A stretch of DNA of 64,000 nt from Zanthoxylum bungeanum (lineage: Eukaryota; Streptophyta; Magnoliopsida; Sapindales; Rutaceae), in the NCBI GenBank assembly GCA_019454045.1, contig SKCR01033668.1:1-64000 (forward strand). The letters are read 5' to 3'. How positions within the stretch are numbered: the first letter of the stretch is position 1; each line of letters begins with the position of its first letter. The translations under genes and the position numbers were made by a program. Below the pieces are notes generated by a model. It saw only the letters and a list, made by a program, of their open reading frames with translations. It was not told the DNA's origin and made no database searches. This document shows, piece after piece, positions 1 to 10,311 of the stretch.

Positions 1-515
1 ATTGGTGAATTCGTGCTTTAAATACACAGAGAGAGAGAGATGATTAACATATTAGGATAAAAATAGGACAGTTAAGAGGTAATTTTGAGTACGGGGTATG
101 AGATTAAGTATAGCTAAGTTTATCGACCGCCACATGTATGGATTTTATTAATGCTTTGAAATGAAGCGAAATGTTTGATAAGCTTAATATCTATGTGTAT
201 GTAAGGGTATGAACCTATAACGATATGAAAATGTATATGTGAATGAATATGTAAATGTATAAGTATATGAGTATGTATTCATATATGCATATGATGTTAA
301 GATATGTATAGGTTGGGTATACGGAATCGATAAGTGAAATAAGTCATGATTTCTGGTTTGGTAATAGCTTATGTATATGTACGCTATATAAATTAGTTGT
401 TATTGTCTTATACATGTAAAGTATTTTTATAGAGGTTGAAATGGTTAAATGTGTTAAGGAATGAGTATAAGATAAGTTCTCATCGAATAGATATGTTATT
501 TGGTAAAGATACTAT
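1..515 (+). mobile_element. Left part of a split Ty3/gypsy-type LTR
   Basis: AT-rich sequence with many short tatgta-like words and no open frame. It is continuous with 8709-10311 once the 8.2-kb Ogre-like insertion is removed, because ACTAT at 511-515 is repeated at 8704-8708. The far end of the joined piece looks like the end of a plant gypsy LTR. The left terminus lies outside the window, so length and completeness are unknown. Confidence 0.5.
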
Positions 516-1030
516 TGTAGGACACAGGACCTGGGCGACGCCGTTCCTAGGCTCGCGGCACTAGTTTGGGAAGTACTGAATAACATGGAGTCGCCACCCG
601 GTGTGAACCGGGACAAAGATTTAAGGCCGCACTCACCCCTCGCAAGGGAAGACCTCAAACCGTTGGGTTCGGAATGGTCCCTTACTTATGTCACTTGTAA
701 TAAAAGGATTTATGTGATAATTTAACTAGGCTTAAATAACATTTATTTCCAAAGATATCATGCTTCTAAATTCATATGCATACATCAACAAGTTCATCAC
801 AACATGCAACATCACATGGCAATCTCATGAACATATTTCAATCCTATGATATGGAAAACTAAGAACAACATAATCATGCTTGAGTACTATCTCATGAACC
901 TATTAACCAAATAACATGCTAACAGCCTAATCATGCTTGAATACAAATAATACAGTTGGCTACATAACACAAGAAAGATCAACCAAGAGGCAATTATGCA
1001 TGAATATGATAAGACAAACTCAGTTCAGTG

Positions 1031-1248
1031 TGTGCGCGTTCGTGTAGCGTTCGTAAACGCGTTCGAACGGTAAACAGAAAGTTCGCGTTCGTATGGCGTT
1101 TGATAACGCGTTCGAACGGAAATGAAACAGAATGCTCGCGTTCGTATGGCGTTTGATAACGCGTTCGAACGGAAATGAGACCTGATGCATGATAAGGCAA
1201 AAATACATGCGCGTTCGAGTTGCGTTCGTAAACGCGTTCGAACGGGAA
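1031..1248. repeat. GC-rich palindromic minisatellite in Ogre-like LTR
   Basis: Four units of roughly 40 bp of GC-rich sequence separated by short AT-richer spacers. Each unit ends in the palindrome-bearing word CGCGTTCGAACG. The same array is at 6867-7082 in the sister LTR, with different unit numbers in the solo LTRs (33290-33440, 47697-47975). Confidence 0.85.
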
Positions 1249-2170
1249 CAGAACTGATGCATGAAATGGGACGCAATACATAAACAACAAAATAAGGGGC
1301 GCGACGAAGTACTGCCGTAAAGGTGGCCTTTTGGGGCTCTTGATCTCTCAAAGAGAGGACCTTTAGACCAACATACTAAGCCCATGCGCGTCACATCACA
1401 TCATGCATACAAACATAAAGACAATCATATTATTCTAAGTATGTCCGATTGAACGTGTCTTGCATCCAACCGAACACACATCAATCGGCGCGGCAAAGCA
1501 TCGTGGTAAAGGGCTTTAACCCCTCCCCATAGGGGATCTTTCATTCCACTTACTAAGCCCATGCGCTCGATTGAGTCATGCATAAATAAGCAACATGCAG
1601 AATTTAAATGACAAAAATAAATACATAAAAGCAACACAAAACAAGAGAAGGTGCCGTTTACTCAAGTGGTACGTGGAGTTGTGTCCCATGTACAGACCGC
1701 ACTACCGTCCATTCGGATTCGGCTACGGAATTTACGTCTGGGTTTCCATCCTATATACCACAAGAGACGACACTCTTCCATTTCATTCAAGCCACAACAT
1801 GCTTCCATAAACGACTCTCATGCGAATAGAATGCAATAATAATAATAAAAAAAACGAATATAAACTAATGAAAAGGTACCCTCAGGTCTAACCTTTTAAA
1901 TCATCTCTCGGATGTACGGTACACGATTGTCGGAAGGGTGGATGCTCCGCAACTCTCCCGGTTCACTGGTTCACTGTTCTCGTTCGTTGTCTTACTGTTT
2001 TGAGTCGTCGTTCTCCGTCTTTTGCTATTATTTCCTTGTGGTTTCGCTGCCTTTTCCTCTTTATCTTTTGCTTACTGGTTTTTGGTGTCTTCTTCCTGTA
2101 ATATTTTTTATGTGTGTTGTGTGTGAGTTAGGGACTAGCTAGCTAGGGTTGAGAAGGTTGGTGAAGGGTT

Positions 2171-2179
2171 CTTTTTATA
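2171..2179 (-). promoter_or_regulatory. TATA-like box of Ogre-like LTR
   Basis: The minus strand reads TATAAAAAG. It lies inside the LTR on the strand predicted by the primer site and is repeated at 8006-8014, so it is the best candidate for the element promoter. Assigned by motif only. Confidence 0.45.
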
Positions 2180-2868
2180 GGCAAAGGGTTAGGTTTGACA
2201 AGGAAAGGGATTTGATTTGGTTTGGTTAAGGGAAGTCAAGAGATTTGATTTGGTTTGGTTAAGGGAAGTCAAAGGTTGAGGGGGGACAAATCTTGGCTAG
2301 ATAGGGAAGGTTGAATATTTGATTGGCTTGGATTAGGAATACAATATTTTAAGTTTGGGAATAATCTTATTAGATTGGGAATATAATTGGTTGATTGATT
2401 TTAATTAGGCATGATTATATTTTGATTTAGTATGTGATTTGCTTAATTTAGGCATGATTTTAGTTTAAGTTGGTAATTGTTTATTTTATGTTTGGTATAT
2501 GTTTTATTTAATTATTTAATTAATTTAATTATTATCTTATTTAGTTAATGTTTTAATTAATATTTATTTATTTAAATTGGGATGTATTTTATGGGCTTTG
2601 GGGGCTAATTGGGCTGGATGTGAGGCTAGCAGCAAAACCAGAATTACCGACACCGTTCGAACGCTTCCTCGAACGCGGCACGAACGCCCGCAATCCATTT
2701 GACGTTCGAACGTAAACACGAATGCAGCACTAACGAAAACAGTGAACCTTGTTTATTCTGAATTTCCCCTTCCGATGTCCGTTTCCCGTGACCTCCGTGA
2801 CTTAAAAGGTAGTGTCTCCAAAATGAGACTCATCATAGGGACTTATGTGTAAAAATGCAGTGCCTACA

Positions 2869-2884
2869 GTCGCCCCCACTTTGA
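2869..2884 (-). other. Polypurine tract of Ogre-like element
   Basis: Read on the minus strand this is AAAGTGGGGGCGAC directly before the LTR terminus TGTAGGCAC. Its position next to the LTR and its purine run fit a plus-strand priming site, and it confirms the minus orientation. Confidence 0.75.
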
Positions 2885-2989
2885 TGGGACTTGTGTAATG
2901 TGCAACAGTGACAATCCTATCAAAGTTATGCAATGCATTTCTACTTACCTGGCTCGCCAGCTGCCACTTGACTTACCATGTGTTGAGTT

Positions 2990-3216
2990 GATTTGGGTGG
3001 TGAGGTGCTGCGACCCCTGGTTCATTCCCGAACCGTGTTGTGATGTGGTCCATTCCCGAACCGTTACCATGAGGTGTCCATTCCCGTACTGTTACTGTAA
3101 GTTGGTCCATTCCCGAACCGTGCTTCCATTCTTGGAGTGCCATTCCCGGCTTGTTCATTCTTGAACTCTGCTCCATTCTTGGATTGCCATTCCCGGCTTG
3201 TTCATTCTCGAACTGT
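2990..3216. repeat. Degenerate tandem repeats of a cattcccgaaccgt motif
   Basis: Imperfect units of about 30-45 bp with words such as cattcccgaaccgt and tccattcttgg. The open frames running through it are products of the repeat and have no domain. Confidence 0.7.
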
Positions 3217-3649
3217 GTTGAGATGAGGCTTTATTCCTCCCGAGCTTTATTCCCGAACTGTTGAGATGAGGCTTTATTCCTCCGAGCTTTGTTCTCGAAC
3301 TGTGTTGAGATGAGGCTTTATTCCTCCCGAGCTTTATTCCCGAACTGTTGAGATGAGGCTTTATTCCTCCCGAGCTTTATTCCCGAACTGTTGAGATGAG
3401 GCTTTATTCCTCCGAGCTTTGTTCTCGAACTGTGTTGAGATGAGGCTTTATTCCTCCCGAGCTTTATTCCCGAACTGTTGAGATGAGGCTTTATTCCTCC
3501 CGAGCTTTATTCCCGAACTGTTGAGATGAGGCTTTATTCCTCCGAGCTTTGTTCTCGAACTGTGTTGAGATGAAGCTTTATTCCTCCCGAGCCTTATTCC
3601 CGAACTGTTGAGATGAGGCTTTATTCCTCCCGAGCTTTATTCCCGAACT
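3217..3649. repeat. Ten-unit 43-bp tandem array with higher-order structure
   Basis: Ten head-to-tail copies of a unit of about 43 bp beginning gttgagatgaggctttattc. Two variants exist: A (cccgagctttattcccg) and B (ctccgagctttgttctcg). By eye the order is A B A A B A A B A A, with the ninth unit carrying extra changes. The repeated A-A-B trimer shows local amplification of a multi-unit block. Confidence 0.9.
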
Positions 3650-3925
3650 GTACTGACATGAGGCTTTATTCCCCTTGAGCTTTGTTCTCAAACTTATACT
3701 GATATGAGGCTTTCTTCCCCTGGGCTTTGTTCCCTGACTGTGTTAACTGTGGGCTTTGTCCCCGAACTGTATTGAATGTGGGCTTTATTCCCGAGTTTGT
3801 AGGCTTTCTTCCTGAACTGTACTGAATGTGGGCTTTATTCCCGTACTGAGCTGAATGCAGGCTTTCTTCCTGAACCGAACTAGATGCAGGCTTTATTCCT
3901 GAACTGTTACTGTAAGGTGGTCCAT
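3650..3925. repeat. Decayed continuation of the 43-bp array
   Basis: Shorter, more divergent units around gtgggctttattcccg and aggctttcttcctgaac. They look like the worn edge of the 3217-3649 array. Confidence 0.7.
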
Positions 3926-4312
3926 TCCCGGACCGTTACTATAAGGTGGTTCATTCCCGAACCGTTACTGTGAGGTGGTTCATTCCCGAACCGTGCTTCC
4001 ATTCTTGGAGTGCCATTCCCGGCTTGTTCATTCTTGAACTGTCCATTCCCGGACCATATCTCCATTCTCGGAGTGTCATTTCCGACTTGTTCATTCTTGA
4101 ACTCTGCTCCATTCTTGGATTGCCATTCTCGGCTTGTTCATTCTTGAACTGTCCATTCCCGGACCATATCTCCATTCTCGGAGTGTCATTTCCGACTTGT
4201 TCATTCTTGAACTCTGCTCCATTCTTGGATTGCCATTCTCGGCTTGTTCATTCTCGAGCTGTCCATTCCCGGACTATATCTCCATTCTCGGAGTGCCATT
4301 CTCGGCAGAACT
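3926..4312. repeat. Tandem array with a unit near 117 bp
   Basis: A compound unit (gtgccattcccggcttg, ttcattcttgaactg, tccattcccggacc, ctccattctcggagtg) is repeated about three times with few changes, for example 4047-4163 against 4164-4280. Basic words match the array at 2990-3216. Confidence 0.85.
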
Positions 4313-5138
4313 GATCTGATGTAATGTGGGCCTCGCCCCCAGAATGCCATACCTGGCAAGACTGATACTGATGTAATGTGGGCCTCGACCCTGGGACTCA
4401 TTCCCAAACTGTGTTTGATGTGGGCCTCGACCCTGGGACTCATCCCCAAAACTGATGTTGAAGTGGGCCTCGGCCCCAACTGCTACTGACATGGGCCTCG
4501 CCCCCAGATTGGTGCTGATGTGGGCCTCGACCCTTGGGACTCATCCCCAAAACTGATTGCTGAAGTGGGCCTCGGCCCCAACTGCTACTGTCATGGGCCT
4601 CGCCCCCAGATTGATGCTGATGTGGGCCTCGACCCTCGGATTCATCCCCAAAACTGATTGCTGAAGTGGGCCTCGGCCCCAACTGCTACTGTCATGGGCC
4701 TCGCCCCCAGATTGATGCTGATGTGGGCCTCGACCCTCGGATTCATTCCAAAATTTTGCTGATGCGGGCCTCGGCCCTGGGATTCATTCCCTGGATCCAT
4801 TCCAAAATTCTGCTGATGTGGGCCTCGACCCTGGGATTCATTCCCTGGATTCATTCCAAAATTCTGCTGATGTGGGCCTCGACCCTGATATTCATTCCCT
4901 GGATTCATTCCAAAATTCTGCTGATGTGGGCCTCGGCCCTGGGATTCATTCCAAAATTCTGCTGATGTGGGCCTCGGCCCTAAACTGATATTGATATGGG
5001 CCTCGCCCCCAGACTGATACAGATACGGGCCTCGCCCCTGTGACTCATTTCTGAAATTGCTGACATGGGCCTCAACCCCGGGATTCATTCCAACACTCTG
5101 ACGATGTGGGCCTCGACCCTGGGACTCATCCCCAAAAC
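4313..5138. repeat. GC-rich gggcctcg tandem array
   Basis: About twenty units of roughly 35-45 bp, each with gtgggcctcg followed by a cccc or ccctggga word and cattcc or catcccc. Local compound units of about 120 bp recur near 4450-4740. This is the repeat block nearest the leader in element order. The frames of 80-168 codons across it are repeat artefacts. Confidence 0.85.
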
Positions 5139-6330
5139 TACTACTCATATGTTACTGATTCTGGTTGTCTTGTCTTTGCCGTTTTCTCTTTTTCTCTTCT
5201 GAAACCTGTTATTACAAAACAGAACAAACACAAAAGGGATGCAAAATGTGTTACGTGTATGCATGCATGCATGATTGGGTTTCCTATCCCATTGAGCTAG
5301 GTCTTCTGCCAGTATTCTTGGTGGCTGCTTGGTCTTTTGACAAGTCTGTCATCTTCCCTAACCAACATGCATCTATGATGGCTTTTAAATCAAAAGGGAG
5401 TTAACATGGTGCATGTATGCATGAGGTGCATGTGATACATGTGATGCATGTGATACAAGAAATATATCAACTCTTTAAAATTTGCACACAAATCGGCCCA
5501 TCATCATTTTAGAAGTTTTTGGGCTAACTGCCATAGGAGTGGACTCGTCCCAGTTTAAATGGCCCAACGAGTTCACATCTCATGACAATGAGTCCAACTA
5601 AATCCAAATGGTAATGTTCCGAACACAAGCACAAAGAAAGATAATGCAAACATACAACAATAATTTCTACAATGGCTCATCAACATTTCAGAAGCTTTTG
5701 GCCTAATAGTCATAAGGTACGAACTTGCCCCAGTTTAAATGGCCCAACAAGCCCGCATTTCTGACAATAGTCCAACTGCATCCAAATGAGGATGGTCCAC
5801 AAGCACATATTCAAGGAAATAATTGCTACTTTAGCCAACCCGGTCTATGGGTGGGTTAGTAAGAGTATAGACAAAGGCTCTCACCGGCGAAGGATGACCC
5901 ACAACTAGGTCTCCCCACTCAAGGGTTCGAGCAACCAAGTGAGCGCACCCCTTTTTATACACTAAGGTACGTGCCAATGAGCTATGGTGTGTGACGGACT
6001 GTCAAATGAATTTCCCGTTGTAGATCCCCCAGAGGGAAGGTGGAGCGAGGCTCACTTAAATACCCAAGCCTCTTAGGCTCTTATCGCTTGTTGTCAGGAA
6101 TAAACAACGAGTCATCCAAATTAGTCTATCACAATAGGCTACGAGTAGATGGCTATCTAGGTGCCTTCACAGCTTTTCCTTCTAGAAAGGTAGTGAATGA
6201 AGGAGGGCACCAAACCATTACCTAGCCTAAAAATGCCTTTGATTAAACCCTCACTTTATCCACTATAGACACGGTCAATTAAAACATAAATCCAAACATC
6301 ACAAGTCAATATTTCGGGGCCAATTCTCTA
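5139..6330 (-). other. Leader region of Ogre-like element, no coding frame
   Basis: Between the primer site and the repeat arrays there is no frame with a recognisable domain. Two diverged copies of a segment of about 120 bp (about 5490-5610 and 5670-5790) share cccagtttaaatggcccaac and lie about 180 bp apart. The stretch 6030-6100 resembles part of 62340-62410. This is where gag-pol would lie in an autonomous relative, so the coding region has been lost or replaced. Confidence 0.6.
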
Positions 6331-6348
6331 TCCCCAGTGGAGTCGCCA
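6331..6348 (-). other. Primer binding site, tRNA-Arg type
   Basis: The minus strand reads TGGCGACTCCACTGGGGA, ending three bases from the LTR at 6352. This is the primer site known from Ogre elements, complementary to a tRNA-Arg 3' end. Confidence 0.85.
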
Positions 6349-6351
6349 GAC

Positions 6352-8703
6352 TGTAGGACACAGGACCTGGGCGACGCCGTTCCTAGGCTCGCGGCACTAG
6401 TTTGGGAAGTACTGAATAACATGGAGTCGCCACCCGGTGTGAACCGGGACAAAGATTTAAGGCCGCACTCACCCCTCGCAAGGGAAGACCTCAAACCGTT
6501 GGGTTCAGAATGGTCCCTTACTTATGTCACTTGTAATAAAAGGATTTATGTGATAATTTAACTAGGCTTAAATAACATTTATTTCCAAAGATATCATGCT
6601 TCTAAATTCATATGCATACATCAACAAGTTCATCACAACATGCAACATCACATGGCAATCTCATGAACATATTTCAATCCTATGATATGGAAAACTAAGA
6701 ACAACATAATCATGCTTGAGTACTATCTCATGAACCTATTAACCAAATAACATGCTAACAGCCTAATCATGCTTGAATACAAATAATACAGTTGGCTACA
6801 TAACACAAGAAAGATCAACCAAGAGGCAATTATGCATGAATATGATAAGACAAACTCAGTTCAGTGTGTGCGCGTTCGTGTAGCGTTCGTAAACGCGTTC
6901 GAACGGTAAACAGAAAGTTCGCGTTCGTATGGCGTTTGATAACGCGTTCGAACGGAAATGAAACAGAATGCTCGCGTTCGTATGGCGTTTGATAACGCGT
7001 TCGAACGGAAATGAGACCTGATGCATGATAAGGCAAAAATACATGCGCGTTCGAGTTGCGTTCGTAAACGCGTTCGAACGGGAACAGAACTGATGCATGA
7101 AATGGGACGCAATACATAAACAACAAAATAAGGGGCGCGACGAAGTACTGCCGTAAAGGTGGCCTTTTGGGGCTCTTGATCTCTCAAAGAGAGGACCTTT
7201 AGACCAACATACTAAGCCCATGCGTGTCACATCACATCATGCATACAAACATAAAGACAATCATATTATTCTAAGTATGTCCGATTGAACGTGTCTTGCA
7301 TCCAACCGAACACACATCAATCGGCGCGGCAAAGCATCGTGGTAAAGGGCTTTAACCCCTCCCCATAGGGGATCTTTCATTCCACTTACTAAGCCCATGC
7401 GCTCGATTGAGTCATGCATAAATAAGCAACATGCAGAATTTAAATGACAAAAATAAATACATAAAAGCAACACAAAACAAGAGAAGGTGCCGTTTACTCA
7501 AGTGGTACGTGGAGTTGTGTCCCATGTACAGACCGCACTACCGTCCATTCGGATTCGGCTACGGAATTTACGTCTGGGTTTCCATCCTATATACCACAAG
7601 AGACGACACTCTTCCATTTCATTCAAGCCACAACATGCTTCCATAAACGACTCTCATGCGAATAGAATGCAATAATAATAATAAAAAAAACGAATATAAA
7701 CTAATGAAAAGGTACCCTCAGGTCTAACCTTTTAAATCATCTCTCGGATGTACGGTACACGATTGTCGGAAGGGTGGATGCTCCGCAACTCTCCGGTTCA
7801 CTGGTTCACTGTTCTCGTTCGTTGTCTTACTGTTTTGAGTCGTCGTTCTCCGTCTTTTGCTATTATTTCCTTGTGGTTTCGCTGCCTTTTCCTCTTTATC
7901 TTTTGCTTACTGGTTTTTGGTGTCTTCTTCCTGTAATATTTTTTATGTGTGTTGTGTGTGAGTTAGGGACTAGCTAGCTAGGGTTGAGAAGGTTGGTGAA
8001 GGGTTCTTTTTATAGGCAAAGGGTTAGGTTTGACAAGGAAAGGGATTTGATTTGGTTTGGTTAAGGGAAGTCAAGAGATTTGATTTGGTTTGGTTAAGGG
8101 AAGTCAAAGGTTGAGGGGGGACAAATCTTGGCTAGATAGGGAAGGTTGAATATTTGATTGGCTTGGATTAGGAATACAATATTTTAAGTTTGGGAATAAT
8201 CTTATTAGATTGGGAATATAATTGGTTGATTGATTTTAATTAGGCATGATTATATTTTGATTTAGTATGTGATTTGCTTAATTTAGGCATGATTTTAGTT
8301 TAAGTTGGTAATTGTTTATTTTATGTTTGGTATATGTTTTATTTAATTATTTAATTAATTTAATTATTATCTTATTTAGTTAATGTTTTAATTAATATTT
8401 ATTTATTTAAATTGGGATGTGTTTTATGGGCTTTGGGGGCTAATTGGGCTGGATGTGAGGCTAGCAGCAAAACCAGAATTACCGACATCGTTCGAACGCT
8501 TCCTCGAACGCGGCACGAACGCCCGCAATCCGTTTGACGTTCGAACGTAAACACGAACGCAGCACTAACGAAAACAGTGAACCTTGTTTATTCTGAATTT
8601 CCCCTTCCGATGTCCGTTTCCCGTGACCTCCGTGACTTAAAAGGTAGTGTCTCCAAAATGAGACTCATCATAGGGACTTATGTGTAAAAATGCAGTGCCT
8701 ACA
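6352..8703 (-). repeat. Ogre-like LTR, 5' copy in element orientation
   Basis: Near-identical to 516-2868. Differences seen are a G/A near 6507, C/T near 7225, a one-base deletion near 7794 and four changes between about 8420 and 8560. It carries the same minisatellite (6867-7082), conserved block and TATA-like site (8006-8014). Confidence 0.9.
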
Positions 8704-8708
8704 ACTAT

Positions 8709-10311
8709 ATCAAATGTTTCTAAATAGAAATTCTGAAAATGAATATATTTGATAGATAAAATAAGAGATATAAGGACTGTTAAAGATATGACATTTGAAT
8801 TCATAGTAAGACGTATATTCGTATGTTTAAACATAAGTATGTATATGAGTATTTGAATGATGTTCAGAATGATTGACATGCACGTGCTTGTGTATGAATA
8901 ATCGTGCGATGAGCTCGCGTTACGTGATGTGTATGCATGTGTGTATGCTTAATTAGTTGATGACTTCGCAATGTAATAGTCGTGCTGGATAGGAATCCGT
9001 TCGGATGGAATTCATCTCATACTTATTCTAAAATATATAATGAGTCTCGTACGAGCATTGTATGTGTAAGCCAACCGTATGTATGTATTGTTGAATGATG
9101 TGATCTTTGATGTATCATTTGTTATGTGTGCTTCGTGGTTGGTTACATGATGTTTGTATATATGTCTGAGTGTTTGTATGTGTATAATAGAACTCGTGGT
9201 ATGTATGGATCGTGTATGCTTATGTGAAATGAATGGACGATTTGAAACGAATGTGAATATCAGAGGTTATAAAACGTGTTTGTTAAGTTGTATTGGTATG
9301 TAAATATATGTGTAAGAATACTTAAATTGTATTTGCATGTATATAAGAGGAGTGTGTTACGGTGTGTGTGAGCATATGAACCCCAAGTATTAAGTTATTG
9401 TAAGGTTATCGTGGTTATAGAATGTTAAAGAAAGATTTTTTTGGTATTGAAGTAAGTTATTTTGGTATTAAAGATAGTTTGTAACCGAATAGAAGAAAGT
9501 TTGTTAGATTTACCGATTTGATGATATTTCAAAGATGTTTACTTGTGATAAATATTAATATGTGACTTCATGCTTCAATATTGAAATGGTTTCGAAGTTA
9601 TATGACGTACTTTGTGATTTCGAATCCATGCTTTGTGTGTTTTGAATGTCTGACCATTATATTGATAACATGTAAATATGAAAATTTACCATGGGTAAAG
9701 TATAAAGATTAATAGAAAGCAGATAATTCTAAACTCGTAATAACTTGATAATTCTGAAAAACTTCTAATGTAATTGACTTGTATGTTCTGTTTGTAATCC
9801 TAGCATGGTTACTTACTGAGTTTTATAACTCACACCAAACCAGTTTGCTAGTTTTGCAGGTTGGCTTTCAGATTTTTCAACCACGACAGCTTTGGAAGTC
9901 ATGATTGAGACATGGATCACCCAAGCGGCAGTCACCTCGCAAGTGTCTTGGGAAAGGTTTTAGAGGTCTAGGATTTGTGATTAATATTATGTTTGTCGTG
10001 TTGAGCACGTAATTTATATATATTAAGTAAATATTTTGATTGCTTATGATGTTGTGGGCACAGAGCCCTTAAGTGTTGCTAGATGATGTGGGCATGAAGC
10101 CCTTAAGTATTGATTTGATGTGTTTTGGTGGACCTGAGGTCTTTTTATTTTGTTTGTTGTTTTCTTAGATTATGTTTTGATGCTGGACTGTGATCCAAGT
10201 TGTTCAGTTTTAGAATACATCATGCCCTATTTTTCGTAAATTTGGAGGCTTATGCAGATGAGTTAATCTTGTCTTCTGCTAGTAGCACCTTGCCTCTAGC
10301 GGGGTGTTACA
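8709..10311 (+). mobile_element. Right part of the split Ty3/gypsy-type LTR
   Basis: Continues 1-515. It has tatgta-rich low-complexity sequence (8880-9400), then acttactgagttttataact and a final ggggtgttaca at 10301-10311, the way many plant chromovirus-type LTRs end. The next bases, GACAT at 10312, begin sequence homologous to 19257 onward and 31966 onward, which fixes the boundary with host DNA. No primer site or purine tract is visible, so it may be a 3' LTR or a solo LTR. Confidence 0.6.

Larger units (their letters stand above)
516..2868 (-). repeat. Ogre-like LTR, 3' copy in element orientation
   Basis: Starts TGTAGGACACAGG and ends GTGCCTACA on the plus strand, with matching TGTAG/CTACA termini. 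In order it contains a GC-rich minisatellite (1031-1248), two related modules ending in ctaagcccatgcgc (about 1297-1570), a block of about 95 bp conserved in all family members (about 1662-1762), a minus-strand TATA-like site (2171-2179) and an AT-rich stretch (2300-2580). Short open frames in it have no recognisable domains and I do not call them genes. Confidence 0.9.
516..8703 (-). mobile_element. Complete non-autonomous Ogre/Tat-like Ty3/gypsy retrotransposon
   Basis: Two direct repeats of about 2.35 kb (516-2868 and 6352-8703) bound a 3.5-kb interior, and the whole is flanked by a perfect 5-bp duplication ACTAT (511-515, 8704-8708). Inside the right LTR the plus strand reads TCCCCAGTGGAGTCGCCA, the tRNA-Arg-type primer site typical of Ogre elements, so the element runs on the minus strand. 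A purine tract (minus strand AAAGTGGGGGCGAC) abuts the left LTR. The interior carries no gag, protease, reverse transcriptase or integrase frame; it holds a leader (5139-6330) and a long tandem-repeat tract (about 2990-5138), the place where Ogre elements often carry satellite-like repeats. By eye the LTRs differ at about six substitutions and one indel, so the insertion is recent and must have used proteins supplied in trans. Confidence 0.88.

Noticed and set aside
994..1394. Frames of 98-124 codons on the minus strand in the Ogre-like LTR, repeated at 6830-7230
   Set aside because: They overlap one another in different frames across the CGCGTTCGAACG minisatellite, are Arg/Thr-rich repeats, and are broken in the solo LTRs. 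Duplication at 6830 only reflects LTR identity.
1651..1839. 62-codon frame found in three LTR copies (also 7487 and 48550)
   Set aside because: It covers the conserved block, where several frames are open; the 33486, 47305 and 53190 copies break this frame. Conservation looks nucleotide-level.
3217..3649. CRISPR-like array
   Set aside because: Repeats are contiguous without unique spacers and lie within an LTR retrotransposon in a plant genome.
3946..5148. Long repetitive open frames on both strands (up to 168 codons)
   Set aside because: Produced by tandem units whose length allows open frames; no domain, start context or conservation.
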